This document shows positions 42,930-54,127 of a DNA stretch of 64,000 nt, in pieces. How positions within the stretch are numbered: position 1 is the first letter of the stretch; every line of letters begins with the position of its first letter. Below the pieces are notes generated by a model. The model saw nothing but the letters and a program-made list of their open reading frames with translations. It made no database searches and was not told where the DNA came from. The stretch is taken from the NCBI GenBank assembly GCA_030272585.1, contig BSYQ01000012.1, positions 2,170,001 to 2,234,000 of the forward strand, in the 5' to 3' direction. Both the position numbers and the translations under genes were made by a program. The DNA is from Bryopsis sp. KO-2023 (Eukaryota > Chlorophyta > Ulvophyceae > Bryopsidales > Bryopsidaceae).

Positions 42930-45618
42930 AATTAGGTGAGAAGGCTGCTGGCCAGAAACCGGGTTTTACTGCAAGAAATAAAAGAAAAGCAGAGAAGGAT
43001 GGAGCTTCAATTAGCGGGTAGAGAAATGAAAAGAAGAATCCAAGCATTCGATCGACAAAATGCAGGTAGAGCAGCGAAGGGCCTCTTGTAAAAATGGAAA
43101 TAAAAAAAGTTAATAAAATAAATAAACTGTACATTTAGATAGTACTTTTTGGATGAACAAAAAAAAATGCGTAAATTAAGAAATGGCTTTGTTTTCTTAA
43201 TGATTTGTTTTTGTTTTTGAAGTGTTATTTTTCATTTGCCCTCGAAAAATTCAATATTTGAAATAAGAATAACATGATAATTGATACAGAATTACAAAAA
43301 AACAGTTTTCGTTATTATTTTCAAGCGCTTTTTTTTATTTTCACATTGCCGTTTTGCAAACAATTTTGCTTTGGGGTCTGCATCTTTTATCATAACTGTT
43401 TTTTCAAACGTATTTATATATATTCATATGTATTTTTGTTATTAATTTTTTTATTTACGTCAGGCAACGAGAATTGACTTCGGATGCAAATGATGAATAT
43501 TAATGAGGTAATAGGCAATGCTTCAACAAAAAAAAGGCAATCTGTTATTTGAAATCACAAAAGTACAGGTCAGCGATTTTTTTTTGTCTGGAAAAATATG
43601 TATTTATTGAAAAGTTATGTTGCTGCCGTCAATAGTCTTTTAAAAAAAGTATTGCTGAAAAAAAAAAAGAACCTGGACCCCCCCCAAAAAATAAATAAAT
43701 AAAAATAATAATAATAAATATTAATAATAATAATTTAGTTGCGCTAAATTTAAACATACTTTTTTTTAGGCACTGCTGGAAAAGGTTGACCACCCCAAAA
43801 GAAGAAAAATAAAATAGAAAGTATAAATCACTTTACTTTACTTTACTTTAATTTTATTTTATTTCCTTTAATTTTCACCGAGAAGATAATGTATTTTTTC
43901 CTGATCACAGTGCCGTTTTCTTTTGTTTACATTTGCTCCATCTGCTTTGTTTTTCATTATTATTTATTTTTTTCCTCATTTATCTGTGTTTAAATTGCTT
44001 TTTTTTGTTTTTCAATAGGAACCGCTCTAATTTGCTTTTGAATGAGCAGCGAACCCAAAAACTGTTCCAAAAGAGATGTTTTTTTTTTCTTTTTTTTTTT
44101 TAGACAACAAAAACAACAGAGGTACCTTCTGAAAAGGCAACCATATTATGATTTCTGTCGAGGAGAAAAAAAAATAAACAGTTCATTTTGATCTATTCAT
44201 GTTTTCCCCCATCGTAAAACATCATAAAAAAAAAGAAGTCCTGAAAAACAAAATACATACGCTTCATTCTCAGACAGAATTTGCCTTCTTGCAGTTTTTT
44301 TTTTCTTAAATGCACTTTTTTCTTTAGTCGATTTTTTGTTTTTGGCATCTTTTGAGGTGAACATTGGAGGGGTGTTCAGGGGGGGAAGGGGGGGGGGGAG
44401 TGAAACTTCAGTTTAAAACAACTGAGGGAAGGGTGAAAAAAACAAAACTAAAAAAAACAACAACAGAAAGCAGAAAACAGAAAACGGAAAGAGGTGAAGT
44501 GACCGAAAGATGGCGCTGAGTGGAGGTTCGTTTTTTGTTTTTTTGTTTTTTGTGGTGATTCTTGAGAGAGGGGTTGTGGGGGCTTATTTGCTGTTTTAAA
44601 TTTTTGGATGTGCAAGTGGAAAAAAAAATGGAGGAGAAACTGACGTAAGGAAAAAAAGGTGTAGTGGATTAGTAAAGCAAAAGAAAATTTGATGTGCTAT
44701 GCTCAAAATCCCCCTTCCCCCCTCCCCCCCCCCCAAAAAAAAAATGGTTTAGAGGAGGATTTTTAGAGGCCATATTTTTTTTTTACAGATTGGTGATTGA
44801 AGTGAGGAAAAAAAAAAAAAAGGAAAGGAAAGGGGGGGGGGGGCGGGGGGGGGGGGAAGGAAGGGGAAAAAAAATCCTGACTACTTATGTTATGATTGGC
44901 AATTGACAGTGACCAAAAAAAAACCCAAAATTAACGTCGGTGCCTCTTTTTCCAAAAATTTAGAAATGAAAACGAATTAGGAAATTTGAAATCATGGGGG
45001 AAGAGTTTGGGGGGGGGGGATCCAGAAAACTTTTTTCTCCACCCATTTTTTCCTGGCGAAAAAGCAAAGCCTTTTCTTGAGAAAAGAAAGAGAAAAAGTT
45101 GCTTAGAGATTTTTTGGCCGACACCAAAAGAAACACAAAAAAAAACATGAACCAGGGAAGCCTGGTTGTTATACATCCAGTTCTTGGACAGGGTTTGCCA
45201 AAAAAAGAAAGCAAAAGGAAAGATAAAAAAAAAGAAAAAGTGATGAAAAGGGGTGCTGAGGGGGGATGTGACTTAAGTTCGTGCCATGATTCTGTGGAGG
45301 GGTCGTTCCGATCTGTTTTTATCCTTTTTAAAATGAACAGTATTGTGTGGTTCACTTTTGTTTCCAAAAAAACGTTGCAGCAGTGGTTTGTGCAGGGAAA
45401 AAACGATGATGGATCTTGTCAATTGCTACCATCAATGGCTCATCACCCCTGTTCAGGCCTCTCCCTGAGAAAAAGGAATATATTACATTTTTTGAGATTG
45501 GAAGTGTTTTACACACAAGGCCAAAAGGCCAACCAACCAAAAATATTCATTCAATCAATCAATGATTACATGTTGCTTGAGGAGCCACCAACAACCAGCC
45601 AAAAGTATTGCGAGACAG
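42930..45618. other. AT-rich intergenic interval with simple repeats
   Basis: It contains (CTTTA)n at 43831-43850, ATA-rich repeats near 43700, and long G runs at 44385-44400 and 44830-44860. Frames are low complexity. No gene or RNA gene is supported. Confidence 0.6.
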
Positions 45619-45626
45619 GCTGTCAG

Positions 45627-46008
45627 CAGTGTATTTTTTTGTGGCCCATTGTGGCCCTTTTGGCCCATTTTGGCCCCCAAAAAAATCAGAATGGCAAATT
45701 TTGGGGCCACAAAAGGGCCAAAACGTTTTATTGGAAGATGAATTTGGGGCCACAAAAGGGCCACATTCACCCGAAGTTTGTAAGGCCTGGGCCATATCCA
45801 AGAAATCAATCGAGTTTCCACAAAAATCAAAACCAACAACATTAAGTAAATACTATATAAACACCAAGCCTTGTAATTTCTGTTTTTGAAGTTGGGGCCA
45901 CATTCTATTTTTTTCGGACAAATTGGGGCCACAAAAGGGCCACAACTGGATGAAACGGCCAAATTTAGGGCCACTTTGGGGCCAGTGAAATTGAAAAAAA
46001 ATACACTG
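45627..46008. mobile_element. hAT-type MITE with GGGGCCACAAAAGGGCC repeats
   Basis: Terminal inverted repeats CAGTGTATTTTTTT and AAAAAAATACACTG bound a 382-bp non-coding element, and the 8-bp duplication GCTGTCAG flanks it at 45619-45626 and 46009-46016. Inside, GGGGCCACAAAAGGGCC occurs repeatedly (near 45700, 45750 and 45925), with inverted TGGCCC blocks near 45640. It differs in its ends from hAT element E, so another transposase would mobilise it. Confidence 0.88.
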
Positions 46009-46402
46009 GCTGTCAGTGCAGCCCGTTCCCGGAAATGTGTTCTTGGCTGACTCTTTGCTGAAATCTGATCGTTTTTGTATTGTAAAAGATATGTGTTGTT
46101 TCTGTTGTTGAAAACACTGGTGGTGGCGGCGCCGCCATATGTGCAATTGGTGATGGGTTGACCGAAGCCAATCAAAAAGCTGAAAACGGTTTCTGTTCCT
46201 CCAGTAATTACCTTTATAAAGGGCGTGCGTAACGCCGGAATGATGCTCACCTCGACGTCCGCGTGTATGATAACCTTGTGCAAAAAGGTCGTGTCAATAA
46301 AAGATCTCCGAAAAACAATCGCAGTTTTTGGGCAATAAAGCACCGAGTTGGGAAGTCTTAACAACATCGATTCGGAAGCGAAAGCCCTATCGACTTTTCG
46401 GA

Positions 46403-47547
46403 ATGGTCGCGAAAATCACGATCGTTGTAGTTTTATTATGTTTGTCGATCTCTGGGAATTTCGCTCAGAAGGTGAGGGGCGCTTGATATTTTTCTGGAGG
46501 GAAAAAGAAAAGTAAAGAAAAAAGAGCGAATTGGAACTTCTTGCTGCGATTTTTACATCCACAGCATTTCAAATAGATACCTGACGTTTTCGCCGACGCC
46601 TGTTGGCCAAAAAAAAAGCCGATTCTTAATTTTGTTAGTATATGTTTTTCAGGGGGGTCTGAAGTTTTTTTATTTTTCTAAAATAGGTTACTGGTAGTAC
46701 TCTTGTGCTAAAGTTCTCGTGGTAAAAAAAGTTGAAAAAAATTGAACCACCTCAAATTTTCAATTTAAAAAAAAATCAAATAAATCGAATGTTCAATAGT
46801 AAATGGCTGTTGAGGAAATCAGGAAAAGATAAAATAAATGTTGTCAACAAAAAAAATGTAAAGATTAAAATAAAATGAAAATTGTACAGCAAGGTAATCG
46901 CTCATGATTCGTTTTTTCAGGCTGGTCTATTTTCCCTTGGCGACATCACGTCAAGATATTACACCAATGAGGAATTGGTAATGATAATTTCGCCAATTTT
47001 TTTTTTTTCCTTTTTATCAAACAACGTTTTACACGCAATGCTTTTGTAGCATGTAGTCGTTGTGCAAATGAGCGATGTGGAGAGCAAATGCAAAAAAAAG
47101 AAAAAGGAAAAAAAAATGAAGAAGACGGCTGAGCTGGCCGTTTTTTTATCTGTTCGATACCATGGGTTTTGACCTTCTTAAAATGATTGTAGCCAGAAGT
47201 TTTTTCTATAGTTTTAAAATTCATCTGTAAGAGTTTTTTGTGTTTTTTTCAAATATTGCATCGAGGTGAAAGCCTCATGTAGCCCATGCACCATGCAAAC
47301 GAGTGATATTGGCCGGTACCCCACACATTTTCTTCACATATATATGTATTGATATTTTAATTTTTTTAATGGACAGTGTGTGTTCCTGTGGCTGGCAGGA
47401 TGACTTTATGTTTGACTTTGTATCTGATGAACGGTGTTCAAACATATCGAGAAGATTCAGGTGATTATTTTATTTTATTTTAGTATTTTATTATTTATTT
47501 TATTTTCATTTGAAGCAAGGGTATCTCAGCTTTTTTACTTCCCAAGC

Positions 47548-47585
<38 letters not shown>

Positions 47586-49586
47586 CTCAGGAATGCGACC
47601 CCTTTTTTTTCTTTTTTAATATCATAAGATTTCTTGGTATCTTGCCCAACCTATCATATCCTGTTCTTTTTGGGGGGTTTTTTAAAATCATTGTTGTGGA
47701 GCTTCCATATTGATGTGAAACGAGAAAACAGATGAAAAGAAAAGATAAAATAAAATTTTTTGAGAAAATGATAATTAAACTTAAAATGTTTTACTGAAAA
47801 AGAATTTGGTAAATATGTATCTACATATATTTTGGAGCAGCAGATATAAAAAAATTAAATGAAATTAACCAAAAAAAAATGCACTGTGTATATCAGCATT
47901 GGACAGAGCGTTCTTGGTGTCGACTTGTGGGTTTTGGAAATTTCCAACAACCCTGGAATCTCAGAACAAAAGCCAAATTTTAAATACATCGCAAACATGC
48001 ATGGAGATGAAACCAACGGAAGGTGGGTTGACAAAATGCTAGTTTCAAGATTTGAAATTTCAACCCCCCCCCCCAATGCTTATATTATTTTTTACCAGTT
48101 CCTCGGTGGTGTCGTGGAGCATTAACCCTCAAATTAAAGCTTAAAATGAACAAGACTGACATGAAAACATGAAACTGAACAAGCAGTTTTTTTCTTATTT
48201 ATTTTTGACTTTTATTTGGAGGGGTAGGGGGAAGACACATGTCTATATAAACAAAACAAAACAAAACTGAATGTAATGCAATGAAGGGCGGTGTTTTGTT
48301 TTGTGTGGGTATCCTTGCAGGCAATTGTTGATCGGGCTGGCTCGATGGCTGTGTGATAATTACCCAATACATCCCAAAGCCAAGCAAATCGTGGAAGACA
48401 TGCATTTATTTTTGATGCCCACCATGAATCCAGACGGCTTCGCTCTCGGCCAAAGGCGAAACGCGTACGAAAAAAGAAAGAAAAAGCTGCTGGTCTTTGC
48501 TGATCTCAATGAGTCATCCCAGGCCGCCCGACCGAAAAAAACAAAGAAAAAAGAAAGAAAGAATGCACTTCTTTTTTGAAATCAAATTTGAGAGAAGTGG
48601 GGCCTAACACACTTGATCAGGGAAAAGGGAGGGATCTTGTTAAAAATTTGAATGGTAAAAAAGAAAAAGGGAAAAAGATAACATTTAGATGTCACCTCCA
48701 CGCATCGATATTAACATTTTTTTTGTTTTTGTTTTTGTTTTTCCCTTTTCGTCTTTTTTTTTCTTGGAAATAAAAGAAATTCCGCAGATTTGAATCGAGA
48801 TTTCCCAGACAGAGTGCTGCATGGCTTGCCGCTGACGCCCCAAGGCACCGAACAGCCAGAAACGCTCGCCGTCATGAATTGGGTTCAGGGTGGGTTTTTC
48901 GTGGCATCGGCCAACATGCACGAAGGAGCGCTGGTGGCCAATTATCCATGGGATGCCTCTGACGACGGCACGCCGACATACGCGGCGGCACCAGACGATG
49001 AAACGTTCATTCACCTGGCCAGAGTGTATGCATCCAGTCATGGAAGTATGGAGGCTTCAGAGGTGAGGTTGGTTGGTGGCTTGCTGGCTGCATCTGTGGG
49101 GATGTTTGTTTAAAAATCACTAACGGGTGTAATTCACAGGAATTCGAGGGAGGCATCACGAACGGTAACGCATGGTTCACCATCCATGGCGGGATGCAAG
49201 ACTGGAACTACCTGGCGGCGGGATGCATGGAACTCACTCTGGAATTGAGTGTCGAAAAGTTTCCTCCTCCCTCCACCCTCGCCAAAGCTTGGGACGATAA
49301 TCTGGACGCCATGCTGGATTTTGCGATCGAGGCGAGTTTCGGGGGGCTCTCTGGCACCGTCAAGCTGGCCGGTTCGAAAGTGCCTCTTCCAGCGTCGATC
49401 GTGGTGGAGGGAATTGATCACGTGGTCAAAACCAGGCCGGAGTTTGGTGATTTCTATAGGCCATTGGCTCCAGGGAGCTACGTCGTGACGGCGAGAGTGG
49501 AGGGGTATGAGGACGTATCCATCGACGTAACGATTCCTGGCGGTTTGGGCAATGGGGTCGTGTACGACTTCGAAATTGGGGTGTAA
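46403..49586 (+). CDS. Secreted M14 metallocarboxypeptidase (N/E subfamily) with transthyretin-like domain
   Basis: Seven exons keep frame: 46403-46471, 46921-46977, 47399-47460, 47897-48022, 48321-48464, 48777-49062, 49140-49586, giving 396 residues. Exon 1 is a signal peptide ([22 protein letters not shown]). The catalytic domain shows [17 protein letters not shown], the zinc pair in [21 protein letters not shown], the RRNA...DLNRDFPDR substrate site, the third zinc His in ASANMHEGA, and catalytic Glu in CMELTLELS. The C-terminal part ([20 protein letters not shown] onward, ending FEIGV) is the transthyretin-like fold of carboxypeptidases D, E, M and N, which remove C-terminal Lys or Arg in the secretory pathway. 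No membrane anchor is seen, so the enzyme is probably soluble. Exon 6 acceptor 48775-48776 was chosen because it gives the expected RRNAN...DLNRDFP continuity. Confidence 0.93.
47552..47582. repeat. (AT)n microsatellite
   Basis: About 15 AT dinucleotides in intron 3 of the carboxypeptidase gene. Confidence 0.95.
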
Positions 49587-50690
49587 GCAACCCCACAAAT
49601 TGTCGCTAAGGAGCTTGAAATTTCAAGGGGAAAAATGGGTTTGAAAGAGTCGTGTTTTATTTGTTTGGGGGGCGGGGAGGGGGGTTGACCAAAATGAGGG
49701 AAGGAAAAGCAAGAGCTTGCCTGTTGTATTGTCCAAAGAGTCTCAAGTTTACAACTTTTTTTTAGGTCCAATAAAATGGTTTGTTTCGTTGAGTGTGAGG
49801 GGGGAGTGGTGGTTGCCATAAGAGCCTCAAGTATATTAATTGGTTTGTGCCAGTGAGGAAGAACATAGTAAAGCTTAGTGTGAAATGACTTGGGCAGTGC
49901 CGTGATGGAAGATCAATGTAAGAATATTGTGGAAGTGGTGGTGGAACCCGTAACGAACGAGATTGGAGGCCCTCAGTAGTAGAACAAAATAGTCAGTAAT
50001 TTTACATTCGAAGGGAAAGACATAGGAAAGGCATAGGAGTGAAGCATCCGAGGGCCCACAGGGACACGTACTGGATTTGCTGCACCCCATCACCCCCCCC
50101 CCCCCCCGAAAACAAAAAAGGAATAATAATAATAAAACAGGGCGGCGAAAACACAGCCATCGAGCGACCTTACCTTCAGGGAACGCCAGACCGATATAAA
50201 TACGCCGCCACCAATCATCCCAATCTAAATCTGGGGTTGCATGTCCGTGCTTTCATAGACGTCGTCCACAGTTCAAGAAAGCAACGATTTCGCCTAAAAA
50301 CCGTCCGAGAAACGGCAACCCAAACACCCCGTGCGGGCAGTAAACCCCACCCTCCCATATGTCGCGGTGCGGTGCGATTTTTGAAGCGATCCAGGCGAGC
50401 GCTTGCAACAGCACCTTCTCCCAGTCTTGGGCTCTGGGACGTTTCAGGACGTCTTCTCCTGCAATGGGTTTGAGGCACGTGACCTGTGACAGAAACAAAC
50501 AGCCCCCATCCAATGACAGAAACACACAGGACTCTGGGTCGCACTCCGTATCGTGCCAAAAAGAATTCAATCATGCTGAGTTCTCTAGACGCGCGTCTTG
50601 CCGAACGAGACACTTTCTTCGCTTGATCGACGCGAAGGGACGAGGCTTGAGCACCAAAACAAATCTGCATGGTGAGAATGAGCAGAGATG
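49587..50690. other. Intergenic interval without a supported gene
   Basis: A 193-codon minus frame (50215-50796) and shorter plus frames overlap each other in GC-richer DNA, but none shows a recognisable domain. A C run at 50091-50107 is present. A TATA-like GATATAAATA lies near 50193. Confidence 0.45.
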
Positions 50691-50712
50691 TTGGTTCTGA
50701 TGGTCCTCCAAC

Positions 50713-51075
50713 CCCACCGGTACATGTGAAGGTCAATTTCGCAACTCGCAGGGGTGGGAGCTTCCACTGGCTGAGCTCACGACAAAGGACGTTCACGAGC
50801 TGAAGAGTTTCGCCTGGAAGAACAAGATGGGTTGCGTGGATGCATCATTCGTTCAGGTGCGGCATGCATTTTCCTTTGGTGTGATTCGTCACAGGTTTTT
50901 GCGCGCGCTCATTTGTTGTCACGGCTTAAATCATGGGCGGTTGGGTCACGAACAACTGTTTCTTATTTCCAGGTGCCCTGGGTGCAGCAGCTGCTGATCA
51001 CCGAATGTGACACAGCTGGGAAGTTCGTTGTCACGGCTGCACAGATGGTGGAGTCGATGATATCATCGATGCAAG
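50713..51075 (+). pseudogene. Pyruvate kinase-like fragment
   Basis: Two plus-strand pieces match pyruvate kinase blocks. The first, to 50856, reads GTCEGQFRNSQGWELPLAEL then TTKDVHELKSFA and GCVDASFVQ, matching the LPalsekDkeDlkf...SFVR region. The second, from 50973, reads VPWVQQLLITECDTAGKFVV then TAAQMVESMI, matching the RAGKPVi.ATQMLESM region. About 70-80 residues that normally lie between them, including the K-x-E and ARGDLG active-site blocks, are absent, and similarity ends after the second piece. No N-terminal part was found upstream. It is most likely a decayed or partial copy of this glycolytic enzyme; a highly divergent gene with unseen exons is less likely. Confidence 0.6.
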
Positions 51076-51185
51076 TGTGCAGTCCGAGAAAGTTGTGTTC
51101 AGTCCTCTCCGTTTCGAGGTTTTCCCACCCACCATTTCTCCGAGATTCCCTCAACATCGTGGCTCGACGAGGTGTGAAAAAGTGA

Positions 51186-51223
51186 CACTGTCTCTTTTTC
51201 ACTGTCTAGAAAAAGAGACAGTG
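51186..51223. repeat. Perfect 15-bp inverted repeat
   Basis: CACTGTCTCTTTTTC (51186-51200) pairs with 51209-51223 around an 8-nt loop whose first six bases (ACTGTC) partly repeat the arm. It follows the pyruvate kinase-like fragment. Confidence 0.7.
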
Positions 51224-51239
51224 ACGGGAGAGATTTGCA

Positions 51240-54127
51240 TCTCAGACTCCTAAGACGACGATTGTTATCGACGGTGGAAGATCACTTGTCTTCTAAAGGC
51301 TGTCTGTAATTCATTGGCTGGTTGAATTGATCAATTTGTTCACCCATCGCATCGACAACACGTCTCGAGGTGGTTACCAGACATGGGCTGAGACCCCTGT
51401 GCACAGGACAGGACAGAACAGACTGTCTGGGTACATAGTTTCTTTTGTCTTTTTATAAGCTAATGTTTTGGCCAACAACCTTGCTGGAATTGAAAATGTC
51501 ATTCGTCTGATCAAATGGAATGCTTGAAATGGTGGATTTTCTTCTATCCGAGTGAACAAGATTGTTTTTTGATGTGTTTTAGTTCTTCCTCGAACGAAGC
51601 AGCTCACCAAAGGGGGGTGGGGGGGGCAATGAACTAAAAATTATTTGAATGATTATTTGTCTTTCTGGATGTTTTCTTATTTGGGTGCAGGTATCAGCAC
51701 AACATATTTAAAAGAAAAGGACACATTTTCAACGAAAGAAGAAAAAAGGAATGAAAACCTCGATAAGAAGAAAGCCACACATCAGTTTTTTTTGTAACTG
51801 CATGCATGTTTTCTCCTTCTTTTTTTCTTTTCTTGCACACCTGTTCATGAATTTCTGATGTGTTTTAACAAAATGGTGTAACAACCAAGAAAAGGGTGCG
51901 AGTTTCCAGTTGAGAGATTGATGCACATACCTTCGGCGGTACAGAATGGGTGCTTTGTTCTCTTCTTCGGTTTGCTTTGCTTTGCTTTCTTTTTTTTTGG
52001 GGGGGGGGGGGGGAGTTCTATGAAAAGAAATTTGGGTGTGGAAGTGCCAAGCGTAGAGGGCGGGTCGACGATCGAGAAAAATTTTTGTCCCTCAAATGTT
52101 CAATTCTTCTTGTTTTCTTTTCATTCTTTGATGGATGTTTGTGGGAAGTTACTTTGTAAGATTTTGTGGAAGGCCAAAAAAGTGAGAAATGACTGTAGAA
52201 GATAGGTGGAGTTTTGTTATATAATGGAAAGATTATGATCAGGAATGGGTGGCAGTACGACCTAGTTGGAGTGTGGTTGCAGGTAGCGGTACGTGTTGAA
52301 AGGTATTTGGGGCGTCGGAACGGAGGTGTAAGATGAAGGCTGTAAGTCCCTTTCGGGCGTTCCCAAGAGTGTTCTTTGTGTGTTCAGGGTTGCCCTTCGG
52401 GGCTTCCCTTGGGTGATGGAAGACCCTAAACTTCCAAAGTGTGTCTCATCTCTACAATGACGCTTCCATCAAACAAGCACGTCTGATCTCCTTCAATAAA
52501 TATATACAGGATGTTAAAATCCCCTATATATTTGTAAATTTACGAGTGAAAAAGAACATTGTGATGGGGTACAAATAGGGTTGAGCAAATCCATAAAGGA
52601 ACCTAGCAGAGCCCTCATTGATATCCTTTTCTTCCTTGTTCTGGCCGACAGGATGCTTGTGCATAAAGAATGTATATGGACATGGTTGCTGAGCTGCAGG
52701 TCCAATGATTACCTGCCAACATGGGATTTTTTTGAAGAATATGTTGGGACTCTTTGGAACAGAGGGGTGTTTTTTTTTCTTGTAATTGGAATGTGCAAAC
52801 CACAACCAAATGTGGTCAGAAAAAAAGATAAAACAAGTATTTTCTTTGGGTGGAGGAATATTCGGAGAAAAAAGAAAACAAAACACACCAAAAAGAGGGT
52901 TTTTTTTTCCTTGCAATGATGCGTTTCGCAACATCTTGGTGTTTCCAGTCTCGGAACTCGATGCAGCTGTTACTCCAGGAAACTAAAACCCTCCACAAGT
53001 CTTTACATCCCCCTGTCACCTGTGTTGATCACTCAATCGCTTCGATTTCGCTTCATTTTTTTGTTTATTTTTTTAAAACCCTGATCAGGCCAATTTGCAT
53101 TCACAGAACAAGATGGCCAATGTGGTGGCCATACTGATGGATTCTATGTTAAGGTTCGCTGATGCCGGGGTAATTATGTTTGTTTGTTTGATTGATTGAT
53201 GCCGGGGGTTTTGTAAGTGTCAAGGAAAAAGGGGGGTTCTTTTTTCATCGAAGACAACAATTTTCCCTGCCGCTTTCAGGTTTCAGCCAAGATTCCACTA
53301 AAAAAACAAAAAGAAAAGCTGATGTTCTGTCTTCCCGGAGGTCCAGGTATTTGCCCTGGCTGTGCTGTCACAAACCCCAAAGGCGTTCCTGCGAAAATTC
53401 CACCCTCAATCTGCCAAATGACCGTTCGTTCAATCAACACTCCACACAAAACATACAAACGCTGGCATCTTGCAGACTCTTTTTCTTTTTTCGACAAAAA
53501 ATCAACCCTGAACCTTATTGTTTTATGGCGTCAAAATTCATCACTTTCCAAAAATATGTTACAGGATTATGTTCCACATCTGCCGGTTTACTAAACAAGA
53601 AGAGACTGTTCCAATGTTCATTATAAAAAAAAATTCTTGAACAAAAATGTTTTTCATTATTAGCCCTTCCTTCCGCATATAACTGAGCAAAACGGGCCAA
53701 CCGTTCTAAAAATAGAAAACTGAAAAACCCACGATACATGAGTATTTATTAAAATCATTATTAGAATTATTGCTCTCTCGAGGAGAAAGGTGGGGCTGGA
53801 TCGAAAAAATTAACCCAAAACAAATAAAAGTCTAAAAAAGTCTAATAAGACAGGTTCGATCCCTCCCCCCTCCCCCTTCTTTTCCTTTGCTTTCTTTTTT
53901 TCTCTTTTCTTTTTTTTGGAACACAATTCACCAAAATCGAGCCTCATGACCGGCACAACCACCGATCTCCACGAAGCATATTTATATTTCCAAGAAACCA
54001 AAATTCTATCGATAAATTAGTAATTCAAAACGGGGCCAGAGGTGGCGACTGAGTTCTGCCCCAAGTGTATCAGGAATGCCAAAACAAAAAAAAAACAAAA
54101 AAAAGAAACCAGCCCTCCATGACTTCC
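51240..54127. other. Interval without a confident gene
   Basis: Most of it is AT-rich and low complexity. Two places have slightly protein-like frames: 52651-52780 (containing CIWTWLLSCRSNDYLPTWDF) and 53281-53594 (containing CLPGGPGICPGCAVTNPKGV). Neither has a convincing start, splice context or family match, and both strands are open at the second. Confidence 0.4.

Noticed and set aside
45555-46367. 270-codon minus-strand ORF
   Set aside because: Almost half of it is the MITE at 45627-46008, whose repeats keep the frame open by chance; the outer parts match no family.
53281-53594. Possible gene containing CLPGGPGICPGC
   Set aside because: Both strands are open, no splice-supported start or family was found.
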